NCBI GenBank assembly: GCA_030447595.1
Contig: JAUJON010000035.1
Coordinates: forward strand, 1 to 35,859
Length of the DNA stretch: 35,859 bases
Reading direction: 5' to 3'
From: Thermosynechococcaceae cyanobacterium YX3bin19
GTDB taxonomy: Bacteria; Cyanobacteriota; Cyanobacteriia; Thermosynechococcales; Thermosynechococcaceae
This document shows positions 28,011 through 35,859 of the stretch, in pieces. Numbering within the stretch: the stretch's first letter is position 1; each line of letters opens with the position of its first letter. Under the pieces are notes generated by a model. It saw nothing but the letters and a program-made list of their open reading frames with translations. It searched no databases and was not told the DNA's origin. Both the position numbers and the translations under genes were made by a program.

Positions 28011-29218
28011 ATGTATGACTTTGCAATCATCGGTGGCGGCATCGTCGGCCTAGCCACCAGCCTCGCCCTCAGCCAGCGTCATCCCCAAGCCCGCCTTGTC
28101 GTGTTCGAGAAACAGCTGGGCTCACCGCAGACCGGCAACAACAGCGGCGTCATTCACTCCAGCATCTATTACAAGCCCGGCAGCTTCAAAGCCCAATTTG
28201 CTCGTGCCGGCAGCCACTCCATGGTGCAGTTCTGCCAGGAGCATGGGATTGCTCATGAGGTGTGTGGCAAAGTCCATTGTTGCCACCACAGCTACAGAAC
28301 CACCACTGTTGGAGAACCTCTACAACCGAGGTTTGGAAAACGGCCTCAGGTCACTAAAATCAGTGCCGCAGAAGTCAAGAAATTGAACCCATGTCAACTG
28401 TCTCGCCGGAATTCGCGTTCCCTCCACCGGCATTGTCGACTATCGACAGGTCTGTCAGAAGTACGCAGAGCTCGTGCAAGCCCAAGGAGGAAAACTTTGT
28501 CTCAACACTAAAGTTGAGCGCATTGTCTAACGCAGGGCAGCTCAATCCTGGAAACGAATAACGGCTTTCAGGCCCGCTTTGTAATCAACTGCGGCGGCTT
28601 GCACAGCGACCACATCGCCAAACTAGGACAGCTCAACCCTGAGGCCAAGATTGTCCCTTTCGCGGCGAGTACTACGAACTGGTCCCCGACAAACGGCATC
28701 TGGTCAAGACCCTGATTTACCCGGTACCAATCCAGAGTTTCCCTTTTTAGGGTGCACTTTACCCGCATGATCGACGGCAGCGTCCATGCTGGTCCCAACG
28801 CCGTCCTGAGCTTCAAACGCGAAGGCTATAAAAAAACGACTTTGACCTGCGGGACTTTGCCGAAGTGATGAGCTACCCGGCTTCTGGAAGTTAGCCAGCA
28901 AACATGCTGATGAAGGCATCCAGGAAATCATCCGCTCCTGGAGTAAAGCTGCCTTTGTCCGGAGTCTCCAGAAGCTGATTCCAGAAGTCAGGCCCAGGAC
29001 CTGGTGCCTACCCATGCTGGGGTAAGGGCCCAAGCCCTCAGACCAGACGGCAAGCTGGTGGATGACTTCTTGATCATCCCCGGTGCCAATTCTCTCCATG
29101 TCTGCAATGCTCCCTCTCAGCCGCCACCGCTTCGATTGAAATCGGCAAAGCGATTGTCGAGCAGAGTGCTAGCAGCCTTCAGTTTCTGCAGCCCTTCGTC
29201 GATAGGATCACTCCATGA
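28011..29218 (+). CDS. lhgO: L-2-hydroxyglutarate oxidase LhgO-like flavoprotein (frameshifted)
   Basis: An FAD-dependent oxidoreductase of the DAO family. The dinucleotide fold is [20 protein letters not shown]; family-specific blocks are [40 protein letters not shown] and, further on, [17 protein letters not shown]-type sequence and [13 protein letters not shown]. It would oxidise L-2-hydroxyglutarate to 2-oxoglutarate; in a sugar gene cluster its substrate may be another 2-hydroxyacid. Frame changes lie near 28270, 28400, 28530, 28660, 28745, 28830, 28870, 28995 and 29120. The start is 28011, 41 bases after rfbF; the stop overlaps the next start as ATGA, a clear operon sign. Confidence 0.83.
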
Positions 29219-30230
29219 AAATACTTGTCACTGGTACAGAAGGATATCTCGGTTCCCTGCTTGCCCCACTACTCCTGCAGCATGGGCACGAGGTTCGTCG
29301 ATACCGGCTTCTACAAAGTCGGTTGGCTCTACAACGGCAGCAAGCTAACGGCCAAGACGCTCAACAAAGATATCCGCAAGATCACGGCTGAAGACCTGCA
29401 AGGTGGAGGCAGTTGTGCATGGCAGAACTGTCCAATGACCCGACTGGGCAGTTGTCTCCCACAATCACCTTCGAAATTAACCACAAAGGCTCTGTACGCT
29501 TGGCGAATTTAGCAAAAGCGGCTGGGGTGCGACACTTTGTCTATATGTCCTCCTGTAGTGTTTATGGAGTTGCGACCGGGGAGGATGTTACGGAGGCGTC
29601 AGCCACTAATCCCCAGACCGACTATGCTATCTGCAAGACTTTGGTGGAGCGCGATCTTCAGCCGATGGCTGATGACGATTTCTCCCCCACCTTTATGCGT
29701 AACGCCACTGCCTTTGGGGCCTCTCCCCGGATGCGCTTTGACATTGTGCTCAACAACCTGGCAGGGCTCGCCTGGACACTCAAGAAATCAAGATGACCAG
29801 TGATGGCACTCCCTGGCGGCCCTTGGTCCATGCTTTAGACATCTGCAAAGCCATTCTCTGCAGCCTAGAAGCACCGAGAGATGTGGTGCACGATAAATCT
29901 TCAATGTCGGGGATACCGCACAGAACTACCAGGTCAAGGAAATTGCCCAAACGGTTGCTGAGGTGTTCCAGGGCTGCCAGCTGAGCTTTGGCGATAGTGG
30001 CTCAGACAACCGCAGCTACCGGGTCGCCTTCGAGAAGATCAACACGATGCTACCGGGGTTTAAGTGCGACTGGAATGCGGCTCGTGGCGCTCAGCAGCTG
30101 TATGACTTGTTCGAGCAGATTGATCTGGAGCCGGACACCTTCGAGTTTAGAGGCTTTTACCCGCCTCAAGCAGTTGGAGTACCTCATTCGTACTCAGCAA
30201 ATTGACCAAGATTTCTTCTGGAGGCAGTAA
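29215..30230 (+). CDS. NAD-dependent epimerase/dehydratase, SDR extended family (frameshifted)
   Basis: The Rossmann start [20 protein letters not shown], the Ser in FVYMSSCSVYG and the TDYAICK segment (YxxxK, catalytic Tyr and Lys) define an extended short-chain dehydrogenase acting on a nucleotide sugar. Length is about 338 codons. Downstream blocks are NATAFGASPRMRFDIVLNNL, WRPLVHALDICKAI, and the end LKQLEYLIRTQQIDQDFFW. Frames change near 29305, 29410, 29775, 29900 and 30160. It overlaps lhgO by four bases and the next gene by one (TAATG). The exact reaction (epimerase, 4,6-dehydratase or 4-reductase) is not readable from sequence alone. Confidence 0.82.
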
Positions 30231-30769
30231 TGCAATTGACAGAAACGAAGCTTAAGGGTGCCTTTGTCATTGATTTAGAACAACGACAAGACAGCAGAGG
30301 CTTTTTTGCCCGGACCTTCTGTGCCAGGAATTTGCTGAGCATGGCTTGCAGCCGACTGTTGCCCAGTGCAACCTTTCGTTCAACCACAAAGCTGGAACGC
30401 TGCGGGAATGCTATCAATTCCTCCGGCAACTGAGACGAAGCTGGTGCGCTGTACAGGGTGCTATCTATGATGTGATTATCGATATGCGGCCTGATTCTCC
30501 CACCTACAGGTCCCATTTTGGGGTAGAGCTGAGCGCCGATAACCGTCGCGCCCTCTATGTGCCGGAGCTGTTTGCCCATGGCTATCAAGCTTTAACGGAT
30601 GGTGCTGAGGTGACATATCAGGTGGGAGAGTTTTACACACTGGTTATGAGCGTGGCATCCGCTATGATGACCCGGCTTTTGGCATTGGCTGGCCTCTGCC
30701 GGTCTCTGAAATCTCTACCAAAGACGCTAATTGGGCCTTATTCACCTCTATTCCCGAAGAATGCATTGA
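30230..30769 (+). CDS. rfbC: RfbC-like dTDP-4-dehydrorhamnose 3,5-epimerase family protein (frameshifted)
   Basis: The cupin-type epimerase family is recognised from MQLTETKLKGAFVIDLEQ, DSRGFFARTFC, QPTVAQCNLSFNHKAGTLRG-type sequence carrying the catalytic His and Lys region, GAIYDVIIDMRPDSPTY and ELFAHGYQALTDGAEVTYQVG. Length is about 180 codons, normal. The 3' end is uncertain: a frame change in 30640-30760 makes the stop either near 30769 (a TGA overlapping the next ATG) or later. Other changes lie near 30330 and 30410. The family epimerises C3 and C5 of 4-keto sugars; paired with CDP sugars here it may handle a CDP-4-keto intermediate. Confidence 0.78.
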
Positions 30770-32071
30770 TGATTATCGTAGACCGCGCTCTACAGTCTCG
30801 AGCAGCAGCAGGGAACCCGATCAAAGTTGGGATGATTGGTGCCGGCTTCATGGGTCGAGCATCGCTAACCAAATCCTCAACTCTGTGCCGAGCATGGAAC
30901 TCGTCGCCATCTTCAACCGCAGCGTTGACGGTGCAAAACGTGCCTATACGGAAGCAGGCATCAGGATGTCCGTGAAGTGACAACGGTTGATGAACTGGAA
31001 GACTCGATCGCGCAGGGTAAATATGTCATCACCGATGATGCGATGCTACTTTTGTCAGGCTGAAGGCATTGATGCCATCATCGAAGTTACTGGCACTGTC
31101 GATTTTGGGGCTGAGGTAGTCCTGGAGGCAATCTCCTACCACAAGCATGTCATCCTGATGAATGCTGAACTCGATGGCACGATTGGGCCAATCCTCAAAG
31201 TTCATGCTGATCGGGCTGGGGTAATTCTCACCGCCTCTGATGGCGACCAGCCAGGGTACAGATGAACCTCTACCGCTTTGTCAAGAGTATCGGGCTGACT
31301 CCGCTGCTGTGTGGCAACATCAAGGGCCTACAGGACCCCTACCGCAACCCCACCACTCAAGAAGCCTTTGCCAAACGCTGGGGACAAGCCCCACATGGTT
31401 ACCAGCTTTGCTGATGTCAAATCTCCTTTGAGCAGGCGATTGTTGCTAATGCCACAGGGATGAGTGTGGCCCAGCGCAGTATGCTTGGCTACAACCACAA
31501 GGGCCATGTCGATGAGATGACGAGCAAGTATGACGTGGAGCAGTTGCAGGCGCTAGGTGGCATTGTCGACTATGTGGTCGGAGCCCAACCCGGTCAGGGT
31601 CTTTGTCTTTGCTACCCATGACGACCCGAAGCAACGGCACTACCTCAACCTCTACAAGCTAGGGAAGGTCCCTTGTACAGCTTCTACACGCCCTACCACC
31701 TGTGTCACTTTGAGGTGCCCTTGTCAGTGGCGCGGGCAGTGCTATTCCAGGATACAGTGATGACTCCTTTAGCTGGGCCGCGAGTAGATGTGGTCACGAC
31801 TGCCAAGATTGACCTGAGAGCTGGGGAAACGCTGGATGGCATCGGCTATTACATGAGCTATGGTCAGTGCGAGAAGGCAGACCTCAGCCAAGCAGACAAC
31901 TTACTGCCGATGGGTCTAGCAGAAGGCTGTCGCTTGAAGCAGGATGTGCTCAAGGACCAGGTGCTTACCTATGAAGATGTGGAATTACCTCAAGCTAGGC
32001 TCTGCGACAAGCTGCGCGCTGAGCAAAATGCTTTCTTCGCTCCTACCAAAGCTACTGCTGCTGTAGGTTAA
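30769..32071 (+). CDS. SAF-domain NAD(P)-dependent oxidoreductase, homoserine dehydrogenase-like (frameshifted)
   Basis: The protein starts MIIVDRALQSRAAAGNPIKV and continues GMIGAGFMGR as the NAD(P)-binding loop. Later blocks: ELVAIFNRSVDGAKRAY, GIDAIIEVTGTVDFG, SYHKHVILMNAELDGTIGP, CGNIKGLQDPYRNPTT, NATGMSVAQRSMLGYN, FYTPYHLCHFEVPLSVARAV, and a C-terminal SAF-like portion (RAGETLDGIGYYMSYGQCE). This Rossmann-plus-SAF type resembles the homoserine-dehydrogenase-related enzymes found in sugar biosynthesis clusters. Frames change near 30855, 30965, 31050, 31255, 31400 and 31590-31670. The C-terminus is intact to the TAA at 32069-32071. Last gene of the operon in the window. Confidence 0.78.
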
Positions 32072-32379
32072 GCGGGGCTAATAAAACTTCATAGAACAAC
32101 TATCCCTCTCCGAAGGAACCACTTCTGTAGTAGGTTGGGCAACAAGTTGAAATCTGGTTCTATTGCAAAAACTGGATAGAAACAAGCTCTTGCAGTTGCT
32201 CCAAGGGCTTCAGTTGCAACTCCCACCATTTAGGCCATGAAGTTCAGTTGGACTTGCACGTTCCCCCTTGGTACTCCGGATAGGGTGAGGAGAGGTTAGG
32301 TGGTTTTGTGAGTTTTTACAACAGTTAACCTTCCTCTAATTTTCCCCCCAGTAGCTCGCCCTCAAAATTGTGCGTGGGA

Positions 32380-32982
32380 TCAAATCACGCCCGTCTCATC
32401 AATCTTTCTAGGGCGAGCAATAATCCTCCAAAGTTGCCTGATGGCAACAACCAGAGTACTCAATACTACAGCACCAGCTACCAACGGTAAGGTCACTGCC
32501 AGAGCTGAAAGAGCGAGGGCTATTACAAGTTCAATGGTTGACACAACAGGATTGGTTAACCCACCAGAAGCGGCTGTTGAGGTCCCTCGCAAAATGTTCA
32601 TCAGCCCTTTCGTGAGCCCTGCGGTTCCACCACCTACCACCAGTGCTAACGTCCACTGCACTAGAGAATTCATCTCAGGAGCAACTGAGGCCGCAACAAT
32701 TGTTCCGGCGACGATAGCGGCTGGTGTGGCAACAATATCCAGAAGATGATCAAACCAAGGAATATAGTATCCGCCCACCTCCAATAGGCAAGCAACTGCA
32801 AGGACAGCAATGGCTTGAGGCGTCTCGGCCCAATCTAAGTCAGCGGGCAAATCTAAATGCCCAACCACCGCAGCGCTACTGAGTACTAATAGAGGGACAA
32901 AGACCCGGAAGCCAACAGCAGCACTAAGGCTAATAGCTAGCATGACTTCAATCAGGGTATCAATGCTGACTAGCTGTTCCAT
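32380..32982 (-). CDS. DUF4126 family membrane protein
   Basis: An intact 200-residue protein with five or six hydrophobic helices rich in Ala, Val and Leu. The start MEQLVSIDTLIEVMLAISLS and the middle TPAAIVAGTIVAAS and GGTAGLTKGLMNILRGTSTA match DUF4126, whose function is unknown. The ATG at 32982 is preferred over one 30 bases earlier because the family begins near the first membrane segment. It is read in the same direction as the kinase and CheB genes, 186 bases downstream of the kinase stop. The 308 bases on its other side (32072-32379) hold no gene I can name. Confidence 0.75.
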   Translation of the reverse strand: MEQLVSIDTLIEVMLAISLSAAVGFRVFVPLLVLSSAAVVGHLDLPADLDWAETPQAIAVLAVACLLEVGGYYIPWFDHLLDIVATPAAIVAGTIVAASVAPEMNSLVQWTLALVVGGGTAGLTKGLMNILRGTSTAASGGLTNPVVSTIELVIALALSALAVTLPLVAGAVVLSTLVVAIRQLWRIIARPRKIDETGVI

Positions 32983-33168
32983 CCGATTCACCCTAGCCTT
33001 TGTAATTAACAACCATTCTTAGTCTAGGAAAAAGAGATAGCTTGTTGCCTGCTCTCCAACTATCCTGGTTTATATCCTAACTATCGAGTTGCTCTCGCCT
33101 GTGGGTGGATTGGGCTCAACTGCTACCTAAGGGATTAAAGGGCTTTGTTGCATCTTTACCCACTTAAA

Positions 33169-34326
33169 TTACAACGCTGCCCGCACCGGAAGCGTCACTG
33201 TAAAGGTTGCTCCCTGGCCTTCCCCTGGACTTTCGACACCGATAGTTCCACCATGCAATTCCACTAACTGACGGGCGATCGCTAGTCCAATTCCCAGGCC
33301 ATGGGAATTTTGATTGGCAGTGTTGTCCTGGCGGAATGCCTTAAATATCTGCGGTAAAAACTCCTGACGGATGCCTATGCCTGTATCTCTTACCCGCACC
33401 CGTGCCTCAGGGCCAGAGCGCTCAAGCCAGACTTGAATGCGGCCCCCTGAAGGGGTGAACTTAATGGCGTTAGCCAGGAGATTACACAAAACCTGCTGCA
33501 AGCGACTGGGATCACCGTTTATTTCTGCTGTCACAGCTGGAAGTTCCGTCTCTAAGGCAATGCCCTTGGCTGCTGCTATCGGGCGCATTGTTTCTAAAGC
33601 AGCCTCCGTCACAGCAGATGCTTGTACCGAACAGAGATCAAGACGAAGTTGACCCTGCACAATCCGTGAGAGGTCTAAGAGATCTTCAATCAGTTGGGCC
33701 TGTAACTTGGCATTGCGTTCAATAGTCTCAAATGCCCGTGTCAAGATTGCTTCATCCAGCTTGCGAGTCCGTATTAGGCGCGACCATCCCAGAATTGCAT
33801 TCAGGGGGTTACGCAGTTCGTGAGAGATGACGGCAATAAACTCGTCTTTAGCACGGGTGGCTGCTTCTGCTGCCTGCTGCGCCGCCTGCGCTTGTTCTAA
33901 AAGTTCAATCCGTTCTGCCTCCGCTCGCTGGCGTTCCGAAAAGTCGCGAATTATTTTCAGGAACCCTCTTAGCTGTCCCGTCTCATTCCGCAGTGCCATC
34001 AACACCCCACTGGCCCAAAACCGCGTGCCATCCTGGCGAATGTGCCAACGTTCATCCTCAGCTCGGCCGACTGCTGCCGCCCTTGCCACCTCCTGCTCAG
34101 GTACTTGATTATCAATGTCTTCCGGGGTAAAGATACAGCTGCTAGGTTGCCCAATAATTTCTGCTGCTTGATAACCTAAAATGCTTTCTGCTCCCACGTT
34201 CCAACTAGCGATGCCTGCGTCTGGATCTAACAGAATAAACGCGTAGTCTTTGACGTTCTCCATCAATAACCGGTAGGATTCTTCGTCGTCAAGTAAGCTT
34301 TCCTGGTATTGCTGGCTCATTAACAT
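33169..34326 (-). CDS. PAS-domain sensor histidine kinase
   Basis: This intact 385-residue kinase has a PAS domain (about residues 15-130) with an adjacent PAC part (GFLKIIRDFSERQRAEAERI), a coiled-coil linker to 160, the HisKA H-box SHELRNPLNAILGW with the phospho-acceptor His169, and a HATPase domain with N286 in NLLANAIKFTPSGG, VRDTGIGI and GLGIGLAIARQLVELHGG. There is no membrane segment and no receiver domain, so it is a cytoplasmic kinase sensing through PAS. No response regulator follows; the upstream gene is a CheB-type methylesterase 61 bases away, probably its partner. Confidence 0.9.
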   Translation of the reverse strand: MLMSQQYQESLLDDEESYRLLMENVKDYAFILLDPDAGIASWNVGAESILGYQAAEIIGQPSSCIFTPEDIDNQVPEQEVARAAAVGRAEDERWHIRQDGTRFWASGVLMALRNETGQLRGFLKIIRDFSERQRAEAERIELLEQAQAAQQAAEAATRAKDEFIAVISHELRNPLNAILGWSRLIRTRKLDEAILTRAFETIERNAKLQAQLIEDLLDLSRIVQGQLRLDLCSVQASAVTEAALETMRPIAAAKGIALETELPAVTAEINGDPSRLQQVLCNLLANAIKFTPSGGRIQVWLERSGPEARVRVRDTGIGIRQEFLPQIFKAFRQDNTANQNSHGLGIGLAIARQLVELHGGTIGVESPGEGQGATFTVTLPVRAAL

Positions 34327-34387
34327 CTAGGCATCTCTTTAGGAATAATTGCAGTTCATTGAGTTACTAAGCAGCCGTGCTTGGTGC

Positions 34388-35011
34388 TCATGCCGCTTTT
34401 TCTGCCACGGCCAGGCTGACGAGGGCAGAGGCAATCTCGTTCAAGGGGAGAACAAGATCAACGCAGCCGATATCAAAGGCGGCCTTTGGCATGCTAAAAG
34501 CCTTGGAAGTGGCTTCATCCTGGGCAATGACTGTACCGCCCATCTGCTTGATGGCCTGGACTCCCGTAGCGCCATCGCTGTCTAGGCCCGTGAGGACCAC
34601 CGCGATCGCCCGCTCCTTAAAACTTGTTGCTACCGACTCGAAGAGATTATTAGCGGCAGGGCGGCAAAAATGTACCCGTGCAGTATCTGAGAGGGTGAGG
34701 GTGCCATCGTCGTTGACGAGTAGGTGCTTATTTGGGGGAGCAATGTAGACAGCCCCCGGATGCAGCCTGTCTGCCTCCTCTGCCTGCTTGACTGGCAAGG
34801 TCGTGCGGCGGCTGAGGATCTGGGCTAGCCAACTGCGGTAGTGAGGGTGTAAGTGCTGTACCACAACAATGGCTGCCGGAAAGCTGGCTGGCCAGGCAGA
34901 GAGAATCTGACTTAGGGCCCTCAGCCCACCGAGAGACGTAGCCACTGCCACGATGTCATAGGCTGTATTAGGAAAGTGAGCTAGAGTGTCGAGTTGCGGT
35001 TGCTGGGCCAT
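34388..35011 (-). CDS. CheB-type methylesterase without receiver domain
   Basis: This intact 207-residue protein is the catalytic domain of CheB alone. The triad is visible: Ser26 in ATSLGGLRAL, His53 in VVVQHLHPHY and Asp146 in VLTGLDSDGATG. CheB removes methyl groups from glutamates of chemoreceptors and deamidates glutamines; receiver-less forms occur in multi-domain CheB-CheR-kinase proteins, here split. The start at the ATG at 35011 (MAQQPQLD) has GAGG a few bases before it; two earlier ATGs at 35068 and 35026 are less likely. No cheR or chemoreceptor is in the window, so its target is unknown. Confidence 0.85.
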   Translation of the reverse strand: MAQQPQLDTLAHFPNTAYDIVAVATSLGGLRALSQILSAWPASFPAAIVVVQHLHPHYRSWLAQILSRRTTLPVKQAEEADRLHPGAVYIAPPNKHLLVNDDGTLTLSDTARVHFCRPAANNLFESVATSFKERAIAVVLTGLDSDGATGVQAIKQMGGTVIAQDEATSKAFSMPKAAFDIGCVDLVLPLNEIASALVSLAVAEKAA

Positions 35012-35275
35012 ACTTTTCTGCCTCATCGGATGGACGCATATAGAAGTGGCCCCTGAGATACCAAGCACTTCTGGTTACAGGACAAGTAGAATAGTTATGC
35101 CCGCCACCAGACATAGCATAATTATATCTGCTCAGGCCTGGTACCGGAGATAATTGCAGTTGTTCCGTCAGGGGCTGAGAAGGCAGGGTTAGTTTGTAAC
35201 CCTGAAAATAGGATTTTGCTGGATACCAGCGATTGATGGTTCTAAACGCAAGTAAGTTGAGGCTCCTGTTTTCCT

Positions 35276-35859
35276 ATGTCTGAAGATTCCCGTAACTTAG
35301 TTGAAAACCAGTTACTGGCTGCGCTACCTCAACAGGAATACACACGGCTACGACCCAATTTGGAGACGGTCTCTCTATCATTTAAGGACGTTCTCTACGA
35401 GGCAAGTGGACCGATTGGGTCTGTCTATTTTCCCAATAGCAGCGTCGTCTCTCTGATCGTACACATGGTGAATGGTGGGGAGATTGAAGTGGCTACGCTG
35501 GGCAATGAAGGCATGTTGGGCCTACCGGCATTTTTGGGAGGCGATACAACACCCTTGAAAGCGATTGTGCAAATCCCCGGTGATGCGCTGAGGATGCAGG
35601 TAGATGTTTTCAGAAGCGAGGTTACCCCAGGTAGTCCGCTGCACAACTTATTACAGCGCTACGCGCAAGCACTGTTTACCCAGATCTCGCAATCTACTGC
35701 CTGCAACCGCCTTCACTGTGTGCAGCAGCGCTTCTGCCGCTGGCTACTGATGACCTATGACCGGGTAGGGTCAAATCAGTTCCTGCTCACTCAGGAGTTT
35801 CTCTCCCAAATGCTGGGGGTGCGTCGGACCAGTGTCAGTGAGGTGGCAAACAAGCTGCA
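35276..35859 (+). CDS. Crp/Fnr family transcriptional regulator (partial, cut by window end)
   Basis: From the ATG at 35276 (MSEDSRNLVENQLLAALP) an open frame of about 194 codons runs off the window. The cNMP-type beta roll includes PIGSVYFPNSSVVSLIV and GNEGMLGLPAFLGG; the phosphate-binding Arg-Ser/Ala motif of cAMP binders is not evident, so it may not bind cyclic nucleotide. The C-terminal winged helix-turn-helix starts LTQEFLSQMLGVRRTSVSEV at the very end and is incomplete. It is divergent from cheB across 264 bases and could regulate it; this is inference. The missing end would be about 40 residues. Confidence 0.88.
   Translation, partial: MSEDSRNLVENQLLAALPQQEYTRLRPNLETVSLSFKDVLYEASGPIGSVYFPNSSVVSLIVHMVNGGEIEVATLGNEGMLGLPAFLGGDTTPLKAIVQIPGDALRMQVDVFRSEVTPGSPLHNLLQRYAQALFTQISQSTACNRLHCVQQRFCRWLLMTYDRVGSNQFLLTQEFLSQMLGVRRTSVSEVANKL

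Noticed and set aside
33132-33160. GGGCTTTGTTGCATC as an insertion-sequence end
   Set aside because: It is short, has no partner and sits at the end of an intact kinase gene; chance similarity is likely.
1-35859. CRISPR array, prophage or rRNA genes
   Set aside because: I saw no regularly spaced repeats of 25-40 bases, no phage structural genes and no rRNA-like sequence.

Overview
The window is from a cyanobacterium. It carries photosystem II genes in the usual cyanobacterial order (psbB-psbT-psbN-psbH, plus psbM), several gene families known mainly from cyanobacteria (DUF2499, DUF3593, DUF3084, DUF3110, DUF3146, a CsaB-type pyruvyl transferase) and about 16 hand-counted copies of the cyanobacterial palindrome HIP1 (GCGATCGC). 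The set resembles a non-heterocystous filamentous lineage such as the Leptolyngbya relatives, but that placement is a guess.

Layout. 1-2525: DUF3593/DUF2499 pair, csaB, and a small secreted protein. 2526-4882: HtrA/HhoA protease, pentapeptide protein, polysaccharide deacetylase. 4939-10873: a solitary DNA methyltransferase, psbM, an unusual 2Fe-2S ferredoxin, the psbB-T-N-H cluster, tatA, pth, DUF3146 and a YqgF-like nuclease. 11030-13183: DUF3084 coiled-coil protein, a tRNA-like element, DUF3110. 13396-20004: tamB-pgsA-rsmB-like operon. 20051-26842: secreted unknown, catalase-like protein, TldD/PmbA pair, small acidic protein, MATE exporter. 27205-32071: a five-gene sugar-nucleotide operon (rfbF, lhgO-like, epimerase/dehydratase, rfbC-like, SAF-domain oxidoreductase). 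32380-35859: DUF4126 membrane protein, PAS histidine kinase, CheB-type methylesterase, and a Crp/Fnr regulator cut by the window end.

The most conspicuous property is the state of the reading frames. Many genes that a photoautotroph needs (psbB, psbH, pth, pgsA, tatA) are broken by small insertions and deletions, several in homopolymer runs, while their conserved residues and active-site motifs survive in alternating frames. Neighbouring blocks (1-2400, 4900-6460, 21833-23173, 25500-26842, 32380-35859) are clean. I read this as patchy uncorrected sequencing or assembly error, not decay, and annotate each broken gene as one locus from its true start to its true stop, stating where the frame changes. 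Coordinates of such loci are reliable at their ends but the encoded protein cannot be taken literally.

How the genes work together: the PSII block supplies the CP47 core antenna and small subunits, with Tat export and translation or RNA-processing genes alongside. tamB and pgsA pair envelope lipid synthesis with a protein of the AsmA/TamB lipid-transport superfamily. csaB, the deacetylase, the sugar operon and the MATE protein concern envelope or exported molecules. The cheB-kinase pair facing a Crp regulator looks like a signalling module. The sugar operon is the best candidate for something not fully described: it combines CDP-sugar activation with an L-2-hydroxyglutarate oxidase-like flavoprotein and a SAF-domain dehydrogenase.
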